Counted from the first letter of the stretch, positions 30,944 through 42,300 are shown. The stretch is DNA of 64,000 nt from Hydractinia symbiolongicarpus (GCF_029227915.1 NC_079885.1:25731001-25795000), one strand, 5' to 3'. Translations and numbers: made by a program. Notes: a model not told the origin generated them from the letters alone.

Positions 30944-32573
30944 TTATGAATGAGATAGGCATATTATACATGTGCAATTTACAGATGGTGAAGGACAAAC
31001 TGCATCTTCAATACCATCATCACAAAACTGGTCAAGTTCTTTCAAAAAGTTAATATACTTTTCCATAGTGATATTGTATTTTTTGACGGTTTTATTCGAT
31101 AATGCCTTCAGGCGTTTCTCTTCCTCTTGTCTGGCTTTCATACGGGGATGTGTATTAATGTACAAGAGTCGTTCTTGAGTAATTAGTTCGACAAGTGCCC
31201 AATTTCTTTCTTTTTCGCATCTGGAGAATGCAGTGTAAGCTGTACCAAGGTTATTTTTTTCCATCTGAATTGATTGTTGTAACTTGATACGCATGTGGGT
31301 GGCAGTTTTACCATCTCCAATTGACATACCCTGACTTTTGGCAATAGTTATTGCATATCCTGGCATTAACGGCAGGCCATTTCTGCTGCAACAATCAGAC
31401 TCACATCGACCTTCAACAGCAGTAATTGGTATCCATTTCAGATGTTCTTGAATCCATGACGGGCCTTTATAATTTGGGAAATCGACTACAACAGCTATTG
31501 GAAATTCAGGTGGTGACATATTTGGTGAATAAAGGATTGCAATTACTTTTCCCATGGCACCATTATTTAGGCCAAGGCCTGTAAGACCCTTTTGGGTCTT
31601 GGTAAGGATTACAGTTGCACCAACTGACCCTTTTGGTTCTTGGTAAGGATTACAGTTGCACCAACTGCCATTAAAGATCTTAGTGGTATTTGACCCAGTT
31701 GCTTATCAGTTAAAGAGTGATGTTTACCACGTCCTCTTGATGGAATAACAGCAACTGGCACACCGAGGTTAGCTAATTTATTATGGTTTTCTTCATTAAC
31801 TTCATTCCATGTTTCCATTAATGTAAGGACGCGGCCATGCAAAAAGTTACATTTTTCGGCATGGGGCAAAGCATTTTCATAACGACTATTTATATCTTGC
31901 CAGTCTTGTTGAGTAATCGATCCGTTGCGTATTCTAAGTAGCCGCTGTAGAAGGGCCAACTGATCGGGTCCTTGGCGCATTGTTTCTGTAAGAACAATAA
32001 CATTGTGAAATGAGCGATAGATTGCATAACCAGCAAAGTTGATTGTGGAATCATCATGTTTCGGCGGCTGATGTAAATCCAAAGCACGAATTGGTCCAAG
32101 TTGACCAAGGTCCCCAAAGAAATTGACAGTTGGTACACCTCCATAATAATTATCAAAGTCTCCTGTTGCCTCACATATCTTTGGCTGCACCAAGCCACTA
32201 GAAGCTTCGACTGCATGCTACGTTCATCAATATTAAGTTGAATCAATTTCAGTTCATTGTTTTCATGCATGCCTGTATATTTTCTTAGCTTTCTTAGAGC
32301 TACATCACCCAACGGATAGTCAGAAAGCTGGACAGAATTTAAATTCTTATCTTTTTTAAGTTTGTGTGGTGGTGGAGTCATTGAGTGTATAGTGCGACCA
32401 TTAGGTATGAGGACTGATGCTGCCCCAGTTTGGGCCAAGTTCACAACAGCAGTATTTCGCTTAAAAATACGACGAACGATTCTAGTAAGCGCAGTAATGA
32501 TGAATGTTTTCCCGACACCGGCTGTTCCTTGTATTAATAAGCAACCTCTAAATATAGTAGAACCAGCTGTCAT
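30944..32573 (-). pseudogene. Helentron Pif1-type helicase
   Basis: Frame 32573-31890 has Walker A LIQGTAGVGKTFIIT and the Walker-B-like LIQLNIDERSM. Frame 32193-31609 has NFFGDLGQLGPI, IVLTETMRQ and the later helicase motifs. Frame 31555-30944 has LPLMPGYAITIAKSQGMSIG and NNLGTAYTAFSRC (motifs V/VI). A 5'-3' helicase would unwind the donor strand. A frame change near 32200 and a ~40-bp tandem duplication at 31588-31667 break the gene. Confidence 0.75.
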
Positions 32574-32599
32574 TAGACAAGAAATATCATTACAGCTAG

Positions 32600-33600
32600 C
32601 TGTTTTGTCACCTCATCATCAAATTGGCTGGGTACCTGTTGGCAAAGTTCCTTTTGCGACTTGTAATAAATGCTGAAGATTTATACCAATGACTGTTCTT
32701 TGTAATTCATTAGCATTTAAGATGTTTATTTGGGGTAAAGTACAATCTTCAGCATGCTGCAATTCATTTTTTTTCTGCTTCTTCAGATATAGATTGTAAC
32801 CATATGTCAGCATTAATTGGCCATTGACTACCAAAACTTTGAATTGCATAATTATTCCAATCAAATGTAGGCCCACCATCAGGAAGAACCTGTTGTACAT
32901 TCGGCTCATTGATATCAGCAACATGGTGCCTAGCAATATCTCTCATTATTGTTCTACCTATGTTCATTTGTGCAATGGCAGAATTTTGGGAACATTGGGA
33001 ACTTGCATCTGTATATTGTGATGATTGATCCGAACACTGAGTATTGGTTTCAATATTGATTGCACGGGTGTGACTTTGTGTTCTCTCGCTTTTTTTATCA
33101 AATGATTGTTTAGCCTCTTTCAATGAATCAATTAATATTGATGGGCATTCTTCATTTTGAACAAGGGAAGCCAAAGCAGCAGCAAATGACTCATGTTGTC
33201 CCTTCAAATCTTCGGTATTGTGCCACGTTCCAACAGAAAATATAATGAGCATAGCTTTTGCATAGTCCTCAGTAACAGGCGAGACAGGTTTTGTAGATAT
33301 TCCTGTAAAAACTGGGACGTGATCTACTTTGCAGGTACAATTACACTTTTTGCTCCAGTTCCATAATGATATTTCTGGCTCAGTTTCTCTCCGCTTATCA
33401 CTTAAGTATTTGTCTAATGCGCTACTTTTTGTAACAGTTCCATCTTCACCAGACGTATCCAAGGCTCGGAAACCACTGATACCAATGTATCCAAAATTTC
33501 TGGTACATCTAGTCAGACGACCACCACTGTTAATGAAATCCGCCGCAGCACCTGGAACATCTACTAAACCCGCAATTTTTTGAAGTAGTCCTTGAGCCAA
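32600..33600 (-). pseudogene. Helentron inter-domain region between Rep and helicase
   Basis: Frames 33600-32764 and 32936-32619 give NLAQGLLQKIAGLVDVPGAAADFI, TRCTRNFGYIGISGFRALD and a Ser/Gln-rich linker, then LNANELQRTVIGINLQHLLQ. These are the conserved segments between Rep and helicase in Helentrons. Breaks occur near 32760 and 32619. Confidence 0.6.
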
Positions 33601-33656
33601 ATTTTTAACAGTGCTTCCATCATCAGTGTTTTCAATGAGATGGCGATAAACATGTA

Positions 33657-34580
33657 CTAAATCTTATCGAAATACTGTGTCACAATATGAAGATTTTGTA
33701 GAATCATTTCCCGCTTGAATTTATTATCACTTTCCATTTGCTGGCGTACAGCATCTTCGTTTACATTGTTTATCAACGCATAATACTTAATAAGTAGTTC
33801 ATGCAATGGTTTCCAATGAAATTCGGCACAACTGTTGGTATCAAAATATGCTAGTAAATCGCCAAATTCATTTCGTCTAAAAAACAGCATGGCATCTAAT
33901 TTTTTTTTTTGGTCTCTCCAGTATGGATCGGTATTTACCAGGTTTTTTCCAATACTAATAATTTTACGTGGAACTGAATCATCATCATTTTGTAAATTAT
34001 CTCGAAGTTCAGCGATTGTGAGGAGAGCATCATTTAATTGTTGTGAAACAAGAAAGCTACCCTGCTGCAATGCTTGCATTCGCAAACGCATGTTCAATAA
34101 GAAAAATGTCAAGTACGGATGACGTGCTACACGATTATCAGAACAATAATATATATGTTCGATGTATTCTTCAAAGTTAATTTTATTTAATCTTGGAACA
34201 GTTAAGTCACAATTTCCATTAATAAAAACAGTTGGGTATGCCATAGTAAAAAAACCCGGAGTTTTTAATTCCCGAATAGGCTGTTCTCTTGTATATTCCA
34301 AATTTGCATTTGCAACAGTGCCATGTTGAAGAGCTTGATTAACCGCATCTTCAGAACCCAAGAGCTTTTCGAGTATTGTTCGTAACTCTTTGTCAGCATC
34401 TTTAGGTTCAACGGGGCACACTAAACCAGAACGGGTTATACTCTCATCATCTTCAGGTAGGTTTTGGTTGAAATTGATTTTCAGCAGGACCCTTATCTCC
34501 TTGTATGCTATTTGGCAATTCCACAACTGGCAAATCAGATAGTTCAGAACGTATCTCTGGTGAATTTTGAATGCGGTCAT
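33657..34580 (-). pseudogene. Helentron Rep N-terminal region
   Basis: It contains FFTMAYPTVFINGNCDLTV, EYIEHIYYCSDNRVARHPYLTFFLLNMRLRMQALQQ and SCAEFHWKPLHELL, which match the Helitron_like_N/Rep leader. It ends at ENLHIVTQYFDKI-like sequence and a stop. In related proteins the next segment carries the HUH (His-x-His) nuclease and the following Tyr motifs; that segment is not present before the helicase part begins at 33600. Confidence 0.65.
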
Positions 34581-36780
34581 ATTTTATTGAGACATCCTTA
34601 TAGTATTCATTTGGCTGGAACTGGAAGTAGCGTCCTTTTAGAGGTTTGTCAATGTGATCAGAGCCATTGTATTGATGTTTATTTTTAGTATCTTGACATT
34701 CAACACCCCCTTCGGGGTATCCAAAACACAGCCCTCGTAATGCATTTTCAACTTTAACCCTTTGCACGGTATATTGTTGAACCGAATTTTGACTTCCCTT
34801 CTTTCTAATAACCACTATTCCAACATCCGATGGTAACGATGGCAATTCTTTAGCAATTTGCATTCTTTGAGGGAAACTGATACAATGTCCTTTTGATGCA
34901 AGCATGCCATATCTTAGGAGGTGTATATTCATGATAACAGTGATACGACGAATCAACGCTACTTTCAGTATGGTCAAATTTTGGAGATATGGTGGTACTG
35001 GTGAAAAATGCATATCATTATGACGGATGTTATCCTGTAACGGACCCAAGTCGTCATTATCAGCTGACAGTATACCTGAAAATCTAGCAGGCGTCTTCAC
35101 ATTCTTTTTAAAATGACTAAGACTCTCCCTGTGACACCTATCACACCTACCATCGCTGAATATTTTCCATGGCTTAACGGTAATTGGTTTTGTTTCATTT
35201 TTTGCAGTAGGTCTTATTGGAGGTGTTGCATGAAATACTGGTCGAGTTTCAAGACAAGTTTTACAGGTTGATAAACTATGTAATTTCTCACCTTCTTCAA
35301 ACTGTATTACAGCAGCCACTACATCGGGATTTTGATGAATGGTGGCAGTTTCACTTCCAAAAATGTTGTCTTGATCACTGGACTGGTTGCCTGTGACAAC
35401 TGTTGAGATTGACTGTAGGGTTGATAAATTTGTTAGTATGGACTGTTGTGTGGTTGGTAAATTTGTTGACAAAATATTTTTCTGATTGTGTGTAGTGATT
35501 GGCAGTGTAACAGGTCGGTTTTTTAAATTTGAATTTTTCTGTTTACCCACAGCTGTTTTACAAACGGCTTTTCTGCATCTATAATATATTCGAGAGCGCC
35601 TTCTTTTTGTTTCGATAATTGTTTCATTGACTTCAGGTTCTTCATATTTAATATTCAACTGAAGACACTTTTGCTTTAGAGCATATTCTCTATCATTTTT
35701 CTTTTTTGTTGTTTTATAAGAAGACATAAGAGATTCCAGTATTTTCTCTACTGAAAGATCTTGACTTTCCTTCAAAGTAGTCACTTCCTTTTCACCAGCC
35801 TGATTGGTTATATTTTCAGGCTGGATTGTACTTTTTGATGACAAACAAGGAAATTTCTTAGGTGGACTGAGTAATGTAACAGGAGGAATGCTCACATTGT
35901 CATCAAAGATCAGCGATTGGTAATGATTGTCATTAACCCTTCCAAGCAACATGAAAGCACCTGTAGTGGTACCATCAGTCAATAGATGTGCGACTTGTTG
36001 TTCACCAGAAATATGTGTTTCATCATGACTAAAACTAATAAGGGTATATGGATGTAATGCAGTATCTGATGTTATCAAAATGTTGATGCCCAGCATTATT
36101 GCAGTAGCACGTATGAAAATCTCTTCAACATAAACAGTAGGCCTTGATTGAGTTTGTAAGTCATGTTCCCACTCTTCTGGTTTTGTAAATAAAAAGTCTC
36201 TGTTATTTTTAAAAATTTCCATATCACTATTTTTGCGAACAAATTTGACCACAGCTTCTCGCAGTTGGAGATGATCCAGAAAATGTAGTTCAGGGGGTAC
36301 AATTTGTCTGATCTCAGGGCGATTAAATTGCTGTACTATTGCTCTATAAAAGCAGTTGCCATCCCCTATTATATTTTCTCGATATGTTATATTCGACAGA
36401 CCAATACTTCTAGCATAAGCAACTATATGGTCTGCAGAATTTGACTGATTTAGAAGATGGGCAGCATAAGATTCTTGTAGTGTTATTTGGAAGTCAATAT
36501 CATTGTTATTGAAGGGTCCAGGATTGCTTTCAATATCCCCGGATAACAATAACAGTAACTTCAAACATGCAAGATTAATGTTACAGCTCAGACAACACAT
36601 GAAAATTATCGAAATAAAAAGTTTCAAAAAATGAATAAAGTGGTTGTTATTATCAAGATTGTCAAAAAACATTCCTGATTGTGTGTGAAAATTTCTACCA
36701 TTCTTAATGTTACTGGAGTGACTAGCGGCTACATTATAAAAAGAACCGATGGTGGCACGATATGCTTGGACTGATATCAT
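34453..36780 (-). CDS. Helentron protein, N-terminal part with 2A-like motif and OTU domain
   Basis: This frame is 775 codons. Residues ~48-79 are strongly hydrophobic (FLKLFISIIFMCCLSC, then LKLLLLLS). Residues 81-89 are GDIESNPGP, fitting the 2A ribosome-skipping consensus D-x-E-x-N-P-G-P. Residues ~135-150 (IIGDGNCFYRAIVQQF) are the Asp-Gly-Asn-Cys box of an OTU deubiquitinase-like fold, with QSLIFDDN as a possible later His-region strand. Near 500-555, CKTC and GRCDRCH form a Cys-rich finger. The C-terminus contains the DUF6570-like leader. The frame then shifts at about 34580 into the Rep segment. Confidence 0.7.
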   Translation of the reverse strand: MISVQAYRATIGSFYNVAASHSSNIKNGRNFHTQSGMFFDNLDNNNHFIHFLKLFISIIFMCCLSCNINLACLKLLLLLSGDIESNPGPFNNNDIDFQITLQESYAAHLLNQSNSADHIVAYARSIGLSNITYRENIIGDGNCFYRAIVQQFNRPEIRQIVPPELHFLDHLQLREAVVKFVRKNSDMEIFKNNRDFLFTKPEEWEHDLQTQSRPTVYVEEIFIRATAIMLGINILITSDTALHPYTLISFSHDETHISGEQQVAHLLTDGTTTGAFMLLGRVNDNHYQSLIFDDNVSIPPVTLLSPPKKFPCLSSKSTIQPENITNQAGEKEVTTLKESQDLSVEKILESLMSSYKTTKKKNDREYALKQKCLQLNIKYEEPEVNETIIETKRRRSRIYYRCRKAVCKTAVGKQKNSNLKNRPVTLPITTHNQKNILSTNLPTTQQSILTNLSTLQSISTVVTGNQSSDQDNIFGSETATIHQNPDVVAAVIQFEEGEKLHSLSTCKTCLETRPVFHATPPIRPTAKNETKPITVKPWKIFSDGRCDRCHRESLSHFKKNVKTPARFSGILSADNDDLGPLQDNIRHNDMHFSPVPPYLQNLTILKVALIRRITVIMNIHLLRYGMLASKGHCISFPQRMQIAKELPSLPSDVGIVVIRKKGSQNSVQQYTVQRVKVENALRGLCFGYPEGGVECQDTKNKHQYNGSDHIDKPLKGRYFQFQPNEYYKDVSIKYDRIQNSPEIRSELSDLPVVELPNSIQGDKGPAENQFQPKPT
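36514..36540 (-). other. 2A-like ribosome-skipping motif
   Basis: The minus-strand codons GGG GAT ATT GAA AGC AAT CCT read on to GGA CCC, giving GDIESNPGP. The expected break lies between Gly and the last Pro. Confidence 0.75.
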
Positions 36781-37310
36781 GATGAATTTGTCTGCACTAA
36801 ATGGTTGATCAGGTAAACAAACCCTTTTACTATATCTATGCCAAAATGCAGGACACAGCAGGGGTCTAAAAATCAGACAAAAAATTAAGTAAATTTACTA
36901 AAAGATGCACCAGCTGCAGTTTGCACGTAAATAAGATATAAACAGTAAGTAAATATACTAAAAGATGCACTAGCTGCAGTTTGCACCTAAATGTTTGTTT
37001 GGTTGCTAGCAAAAGACACGGACAAAGTTATCAAATAATACTTATCCAATGTATGTTCCAATGTCAATAAAGTCCCAGCAAACAAACACAACACGCTCCG
37101 GTAAATTACCAGAGGGTTTGAAAAAAAAGTGGCGCCAGGAAAGTATAATTCGATGGCCTAAACCACGTGTTCCATTTTGTCCAATCAAAGCAAAGAACTT
37201 TTGTGTTTGGAAAAATCTACATGATCCATTTTGTCCAATCAATCAACGATATTACATTTTGTTTATAATCTGACCAATTAGAATCCCCACCATTACGGTT
37301 CTTGACCAAT
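36781..37310. other. Non-coding flank of the Helentron
   Basis: A ~57-bp direct duplication (AAGTAAATTTACTAAAAGATG, about 36889-36945 and 36946-37005) and nothing else recognised. Confidence 0.45.
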
Positions 37311-37317
37311 ATGGTAT

Positions 37318-38347
37318 GGGAGCGTTAACATATTGCGTAATCAAGTTGGGGGGAGGGGGGAGGGGGGGGGGGGTTATCGAAATTGCTTACGCTTGAATAT
37401 GGGGGAGGGGGGAGGGGTCAAGTGGTTTGATGGGGTGTGAAAAATATCAACTATCTAAAGCCGCTTTTACACGATCAAATTTTATATGACATACGATATA
37501 TGATCATATAAACCACCTGCTCGTCTCATCATATGCAATGGTGTTACACGATCATATATTGTGCATCGAATTTTTCTTTCACTTCTTTTTCTTCATCAAC
37601 ATGAGGATGAGGACTTGCGCGGCTGCTGTAACAATTGCAGTTGTCTCAAAAAAAGTCAAGAAGGGTTAAGCCGTGACGGAGTAGGACTTGGATCTCGGAA
37701 TTGCGTTTAGAAGAGGAGAATGACTAAGAATTACTTGCAAATGGCGGCAGAAATTTTGACGAAATTCTTGGGCTTGTTGAAAAAACTTGTCTGTGTTTTT
37801 AGATTTTCTTTCTGCAATGTTTTTCTCTTGAATATTTACTCGCTCTTCTGTATGTTTGTTTCATGTTTACATAACTTCGGTACAATTGAAAACGCGTTAT
37901 GATTGGTTAACATCTCAATTTCATAAGAGGACAATAGGTTTATATGATCATATATCATATAAAAAAAGGACGTGTTCTATCTTTAAAAATTCGATCATAT
38001 ATATATGATCATAAAAATTTTCATCATATAACGTATGTTACACGATCAAATTTATAGTATATGTCATATAAAATTTGATCGTGTAAAAACGGCTTAAAGC
38101 GTTTGTATTCGCCATATTCTATATCTTGCATGTAAAATATAAAAGTAAAATATAAAACTGTAAATATCTAAAACTTTTGTAGGGTCTAGAATAACCGAGA
38201 AAATGAAATATTGGGGGGGGGGGGGTGGTAAGTAGATGATGACGTAATTTTGGGAGGGGGTCGACCAAATGATTACGACTGATTACATGGGGGAGGTGGG
38301 AGTAGAAATTAGGCAAAAAATTGATTACGTAATATGTGAACGCTCCC
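37318..38347. mobile_element. Non-autonomous TIR element with G-rich subtermini (TSD TAT)
   Basis: GGGAGCGTTAACATATTGCG at 37318 and its near-complement ending at 38347 form TIRs, with TAT on each side. Inside each TIR is a G-rich block (37345-37420; 38210-38310). It encloses a second TIR element at 37459-38094. Confidence 0.65.
37459..38094. mobile_element. Nested MITE, Harbinger-like (TSD TAA)
   Basis: AGCCGCTTTTACACGATCAA at 37459 matches the complement of the right end (…GATCGTGTAAAAACGGCT at 38094), with TAA at 37456-37458 and 38095-38097. TATATGATCATATA palindromes repeat inside both ends. No transposase. Confidence 0.65.
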
Positions 38348-38657
38348 TATGGCAATTCATTTTTTGGAAACGATATAGCTAACTAAATATCTATATAATG
38401 GGTATTCCTAATCAAAACAGAATAATCTCAATTATTGTGTCTGGGCATGTCACAAACAATTTTCCTATATACTTAGTAGCCAGCAGCTAACCTTGGTGTC
38501 TGGATGATCAAGTATACCTGCCTTTTTTGACATGACATTGTGCTGTATAAATAAAAATGATGAATGTATGCAACTCTCCCCTCCACAATTCAAAAATTAC
38601 TATTATTCTCAATACAGCTATAGCATTTAGTCATGATTACCTGGTTATTGTAGGTGC

Positions 38658-38728
38658 AAGATAATTTGTTTTTCTCTGCCCTGTCCAGGATTTGAACCTG
38701 GATCTCTCATTTACATGAGTATCATGAA
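38658..38728 (-). repeat. tRNA-derived SINE, copy 3 (truncated head)
   Basis: The reverse complement matches copies 1 and 2 from the anticodon arm through CCAGGTTCAAATCCTGG and the tail ending CTTGCACCTACAATAACCAGG. The 5' part of the head is replaced abruptly by USP coding sequence at about 38725. Confidence 0.55.
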
Positions 38729-39709
38729 TTGCAAGTGGTTGATGTCTTGATGCCAATACTAAAAAGACTTCCAACAAATGGAAAGTCTAATGACAGACCA
38801 GGTAGGAGATATTCAAGAGCCTCGGGGACATCGTGCTGAGCAAAATTATTAAATGCACTTCCCTTCGCAGCTGAGATATGATGTTTCATAGCACGCAAAA
38901 AATGGGAGGGATCAACTGGACTTCTAGAAACAGCCAAACTTTGAAGAACACCTACAAACGCTTCGCCTAACTTTGAGGTTGTTTTGCTGACAGAAATGGC
39001 TTCTTTAACTTTTGGAAGGTTATAAAAACATTGTAAGATGGAGTTGGCATAACGTGTTTCCCAAGTTTTTTAGACTGCTATTCCTAAAATCAGGGTTAGA
39101 TGACAATGCGACTGTTGTTTTCGAAGACCTTGTAGCAAGTTTTGTGTGATTTGCGGAAGATTTCTGAGGGGTTTTTGATTTCTTACATTCCATATTTGTA
39201 ACAGAAGAAACTTCAGGAATGATTGGGCCCTTTTCAGGCTCAACCCAAGTGGTTGAATTTCGAGACATCCAGATGTAAAAAGAAGCACTCATGGAAGTAA
39301 AAGTTAGGGATTTTAATAGGGAAACCAAGGCGACGAAAACAGGTCCTTACTGATTCTGAACAGAAACCCCTTGCACTCACCTCAATGGCAAAAAAATGCA
39401 CGATCCATCCATTGTTTTTCATAGCATAACAAAGTGAAGAATATTTGTTAAGCTTTCGTTTGTGCCAATATTCCGTGTTCTCTTCACATGGACAAGTCAG
39501 TTCTAACATAATTACAGTTTTGGAAGAACTGGATATTAATAACACGTCTGGGCGTAGTTGTGTTATTGCCATGTATGGTGGAACAACTAAAACGAAATCT
39601 AAATCTGACAGTATTTTCCAATCGGAAGCAAGGTGAAGAAGGCCTGGACACTTTGTATGCCTCTTCTTAGATGGTGATTGACCGGCCGGAATGAAATTAA
39701 TTTTGTTGT
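38722..39709 (-). pseudogene. RLE-USP subfamily A copy
   Basis: On the minus strand, 39572-39330 gives the RLE core (RPDVLL-x-VIMLELTC) and GFCSESVRTCFRRLGF. 39328-39020 gives the FYIWMSRNSTTWVEPEK linker and the start of the USP Cys box. 38937-38722 gives SPVDPSHFLRAMKHHISAAKG, AQHDVPEALEYLLP and TCNS. It is cut at both ends: into the SINE at 38725 and at 39709, where it meets a subfamily C copy in the opposite orientation. RLE and USP are again in the same order and spacing. Confidence 0.65.
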
Positions 39710-39929
39710 GTTTCGCCTGGCGATTTAGGCCATCCTCCGGTAAAGGTCCTTATGGGTTACATATTTTTAATGTCCAATAGTGTCCCTCAAACTCAGAACT
39801 TGTTGGATCGTTGTGTAACAGCCCTTCATTGGGCTGGAATGGGCTTAAGGACGCAGTTACGACGGCAGAGGCAGAAGTGACAGTTCGATCCATAATAAGT
39901 ACTCCCCAACTGGCCAGAGCTAGGCATCC

Positions 39930-41560
39930 AAAAATGTTTGAAGGTTCCCACTTGCAAACAATCCTACGCTTACAGAAAGTTAATATCAAACACAGCCGGA
40001 GATAGAGACGAGGAAGCTAACATAAGTAGAGCCATGCAGTTGCAAGTACAAGGGCATTGGACCAGATGGGAGAACTACATCCGAAATGACCTGTCCTGGA
40101 AATCCATTCTGGCCATGCCACCAAACTTGCTTTCTTTCTGCCTAGCTTCTATCTATGACGTTTTACCGTCACCCAGCAACTTAAATTGTTTGAACATTTG
40201 CACTGAATCCAGTTGTTCCTTGTGTGGAAAACTTTTATGCACCACGGCACATGCCTTAGGTTCTTGCAAGGTTGCCTTTAATCAAGTCCGATTTACTTTC
40301 CGACATGATTCTGTTCTTTGTGAGCTTCTTCTAAGCCTCACAAATTTGTGTCAGAACTTAAACCGTCTCCGAAAAGTAAATTGTTTAAGATACCATTTGT
40401 GAAAGCAGGTATATACACCTCTGGGAAAAGATCAAATCCAACAGGTCTATTCCATCACGCCAGTGAGTGGGTGATACTGTCTGACTTAAACAATAGCTTT
40501 GTGTTACCTTGTCATATATGCAGACATATATGTTCCAACTGTTCCAAAATTGCCATTCTCATTGCATTTACCTGTCCTTGTGAGGAGAATATGGAGTCCT
40601 GGCATTGTACCAAACTTTCTTAATACTCCTCTTTAGTGAAGTGATAACGGTTGGTCTCCACAACTTTACGCTGTTGAAGTAGGTGCTAGAGGTTACTGTT
40701 CTAGGTCCGTTATATGTTGGTTGAAGACTCTCGGTTTTTCCAACAAATCTGCATTTATAACTGCACCCAAACTTGGTAACATGTGCATGAAAACATCATT
40801 TTGCTTCTGGTTTGCTAGAGATTTCCTGCAATGGTCCCAAGAATGCAGTCCAACAACATCCACAACCTCAAACGATCGTATGTTACAAGTTGCTTCTTCA
40901 GCATCAAACGCTTTTGTCGATAACAATCCGTATCCAGCCACACCATTGTCAAAGCCCTCAGTTGACTTAAAGACCAAAACCAAGCGGAAAGCTAACAACG
41001 CCCATGCCGGTTTGATAAACAAAGGTATCACATGCTATCCAAACACTATCCTTCAAGTGTTAACTGTCCTTCCAAGACTTTAGACTCAACTGCCATCAGA
41101 GTCCTCATTGTTATCATAAGAGATTTAATTAACATGGTTTTTTCGAAATTGTGGACCATTATCGGTGATTATGGTTTCAGGAGCACCATAACGACAGAAT
41201 AATTTACGGAGCTTCTGCGTTATGTTGGTTCCATTAGTCCTTGTAGTTCAGTTACTTAGGTATACCTCAATTAATGGTTCCTCTTTCAAAGATACAAGAT
41301 CTGTGAACTGTCTGCTTGCGAAACACCACAAGCTAATCGTGCCTTTTCACCCTACTGATGAAATTTCCTTTAGCAACAAGTACAGATTAGTCTCCACCAT
41401 TAACCATTCAGGTACCTTAAAAGCAGGACATTACTGGACGTTTATTAAAGATCAACGAAACTTTAGAAGTCAATTCATCTCATTTGAACAATTCATCCTG
41501 TTGCATACTATTTATTACCAGGACTTAACTTTTTCCATGCCATAAAAACAAATTGGGTAA
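39930..41560 (+). pseudogene. RLE-USP subfamily C copy
   Basis: Plus-strand frames give YAYRKLISNTAGDRDEEANI, a knuckle (CSLCGKLLCTTAHALGSC) and FRHDSVL at 39938-40402. A damaged RLE core (KIAILIAFTCPCEENMESWH) follows at 40348-40623. Then come a linker and the USP Cys-box region GLINKGITCYPNTILQVL at 40721-41083, and INHSGTLKAGHYWTF with a preceding YRLVST strand at 41222-41545. The middle of the USP is replaced by a short antisense integrase fragment (41115-41220). The subfamily is clearly diverged from A and B yet keeps the same domain order. Confidence 0.65.
41115..41220 (-). pseudogene. Retroviral-type integrase core fragment
   Basis: The minus strand reads LRKLFCRYGAPETIITDNGPQF, split at a stop soon after. 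F..G.P..I.TDNG.QF is the second-Asp region of Ty3/gypsy-type and related integrases. Only ~100 bp remain. Confidence 0.6.
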
Positions 41561-41569
41561 GGGAATAAA

Positions 41570-42300
41570 CTTCCCTACCAGTTCTAATTTACCCCAGCTA
41601 ATCCTTGGCCAGTTAGTTTACTGTGATATAGGAGTTTGCTCACTACCTTCTCTCTCTTGAGATCCTGTAAGAAGCATAGCAAGGGGTTAGACTTTTTGGC
41701 TTGTCTTTGAGTTTTACGGTCCCACTTGTTACCCCAGTCCAGTAGGGAGGCAGAGTTGGCTCACTTTTCAGGATTGACGATCCTGTAGCCCTAAGTCATT
41801 TTAGAAGCTTTGCAAGGGGGTTCGATATTCTTATGTTGTCTTCGTAGTTTGACGCCTACGCACATCACCCCGGTCATGACAGGTTGACACTGTCATTAGG
41901 TTGACCCACCGCAGCAATGATCTGTGTAAAGCTGAGTGTTTAGCGCCCTTAACACGTGTAAAGCTACTGCCAGGTTCACAAGTCCTGCTGCACAGATCGT
42001 TGCCTGCGTTGGTTTACATTTGCTCTGTTAGGAATTATTGTAAGATTTATCCGTTTAAGCATAGTTTCGTCATAATAGGTTTTAGTTATTTTACACGTGC
42101 CTATTAATTCAGTTTGAATTGCCTATTTGTTTTTTTTGTTGTCTTTTTATGTTTTTTTATTAGTGTTCTGTGCTTTGCCACTGTTTTACGCGACCTGTTT
42201 AATGGTCAGTGTATTTTTTATAACAGAATCCTTGTTAAAAAGGAGGGTTTTGCTATTCTATGCGGAATCTTTGGAGAGTTACAACCTCTATAATATCTAA
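41570..42300 (+). repeat. RLE-USP 3' structured module of subfamily C
   Basis: In sense orientation it holds CTTGTCTTTGAG...ACCCCAGT (~41698), CACGTGTAAAGC and CCAGGTTCACAAGTCCTG hairpins (~41955-41995), and a partial repeat of the first-hairpin region at 42236-42295. It follows the USP of the copy ending at 41560, as in the other copies. Confidence 0.5.

Larger units (their letters stand above)
30944..36780 (-). mobile_element. Helentron/Helitron2-type element with OTU domain (decayed)
   Basis: The minus strand carries, in order, an N-terminal 2A-like segment, an OTU cysteine protease, zinc-binding Cys clusters, a Helitron-like N-terminal Rep region and a Pif1-family helicase. OTU plus Rep/helicase is characteristic of Helentrons, which move by rolling-circle replication. 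The frame is broken at several sites, and the HUH nuclease core seems missing. I could not define the termini. Confidence 0.75.

Noticed and set aside
39750-39989. Minus-strand frame with FEGHYWTLKI, resembling a USP His box
   Set aside because: The surrounding residues do not match the USP fold and the segment lies between two oppositely oriented RLE-USP copies; probably coincidence.
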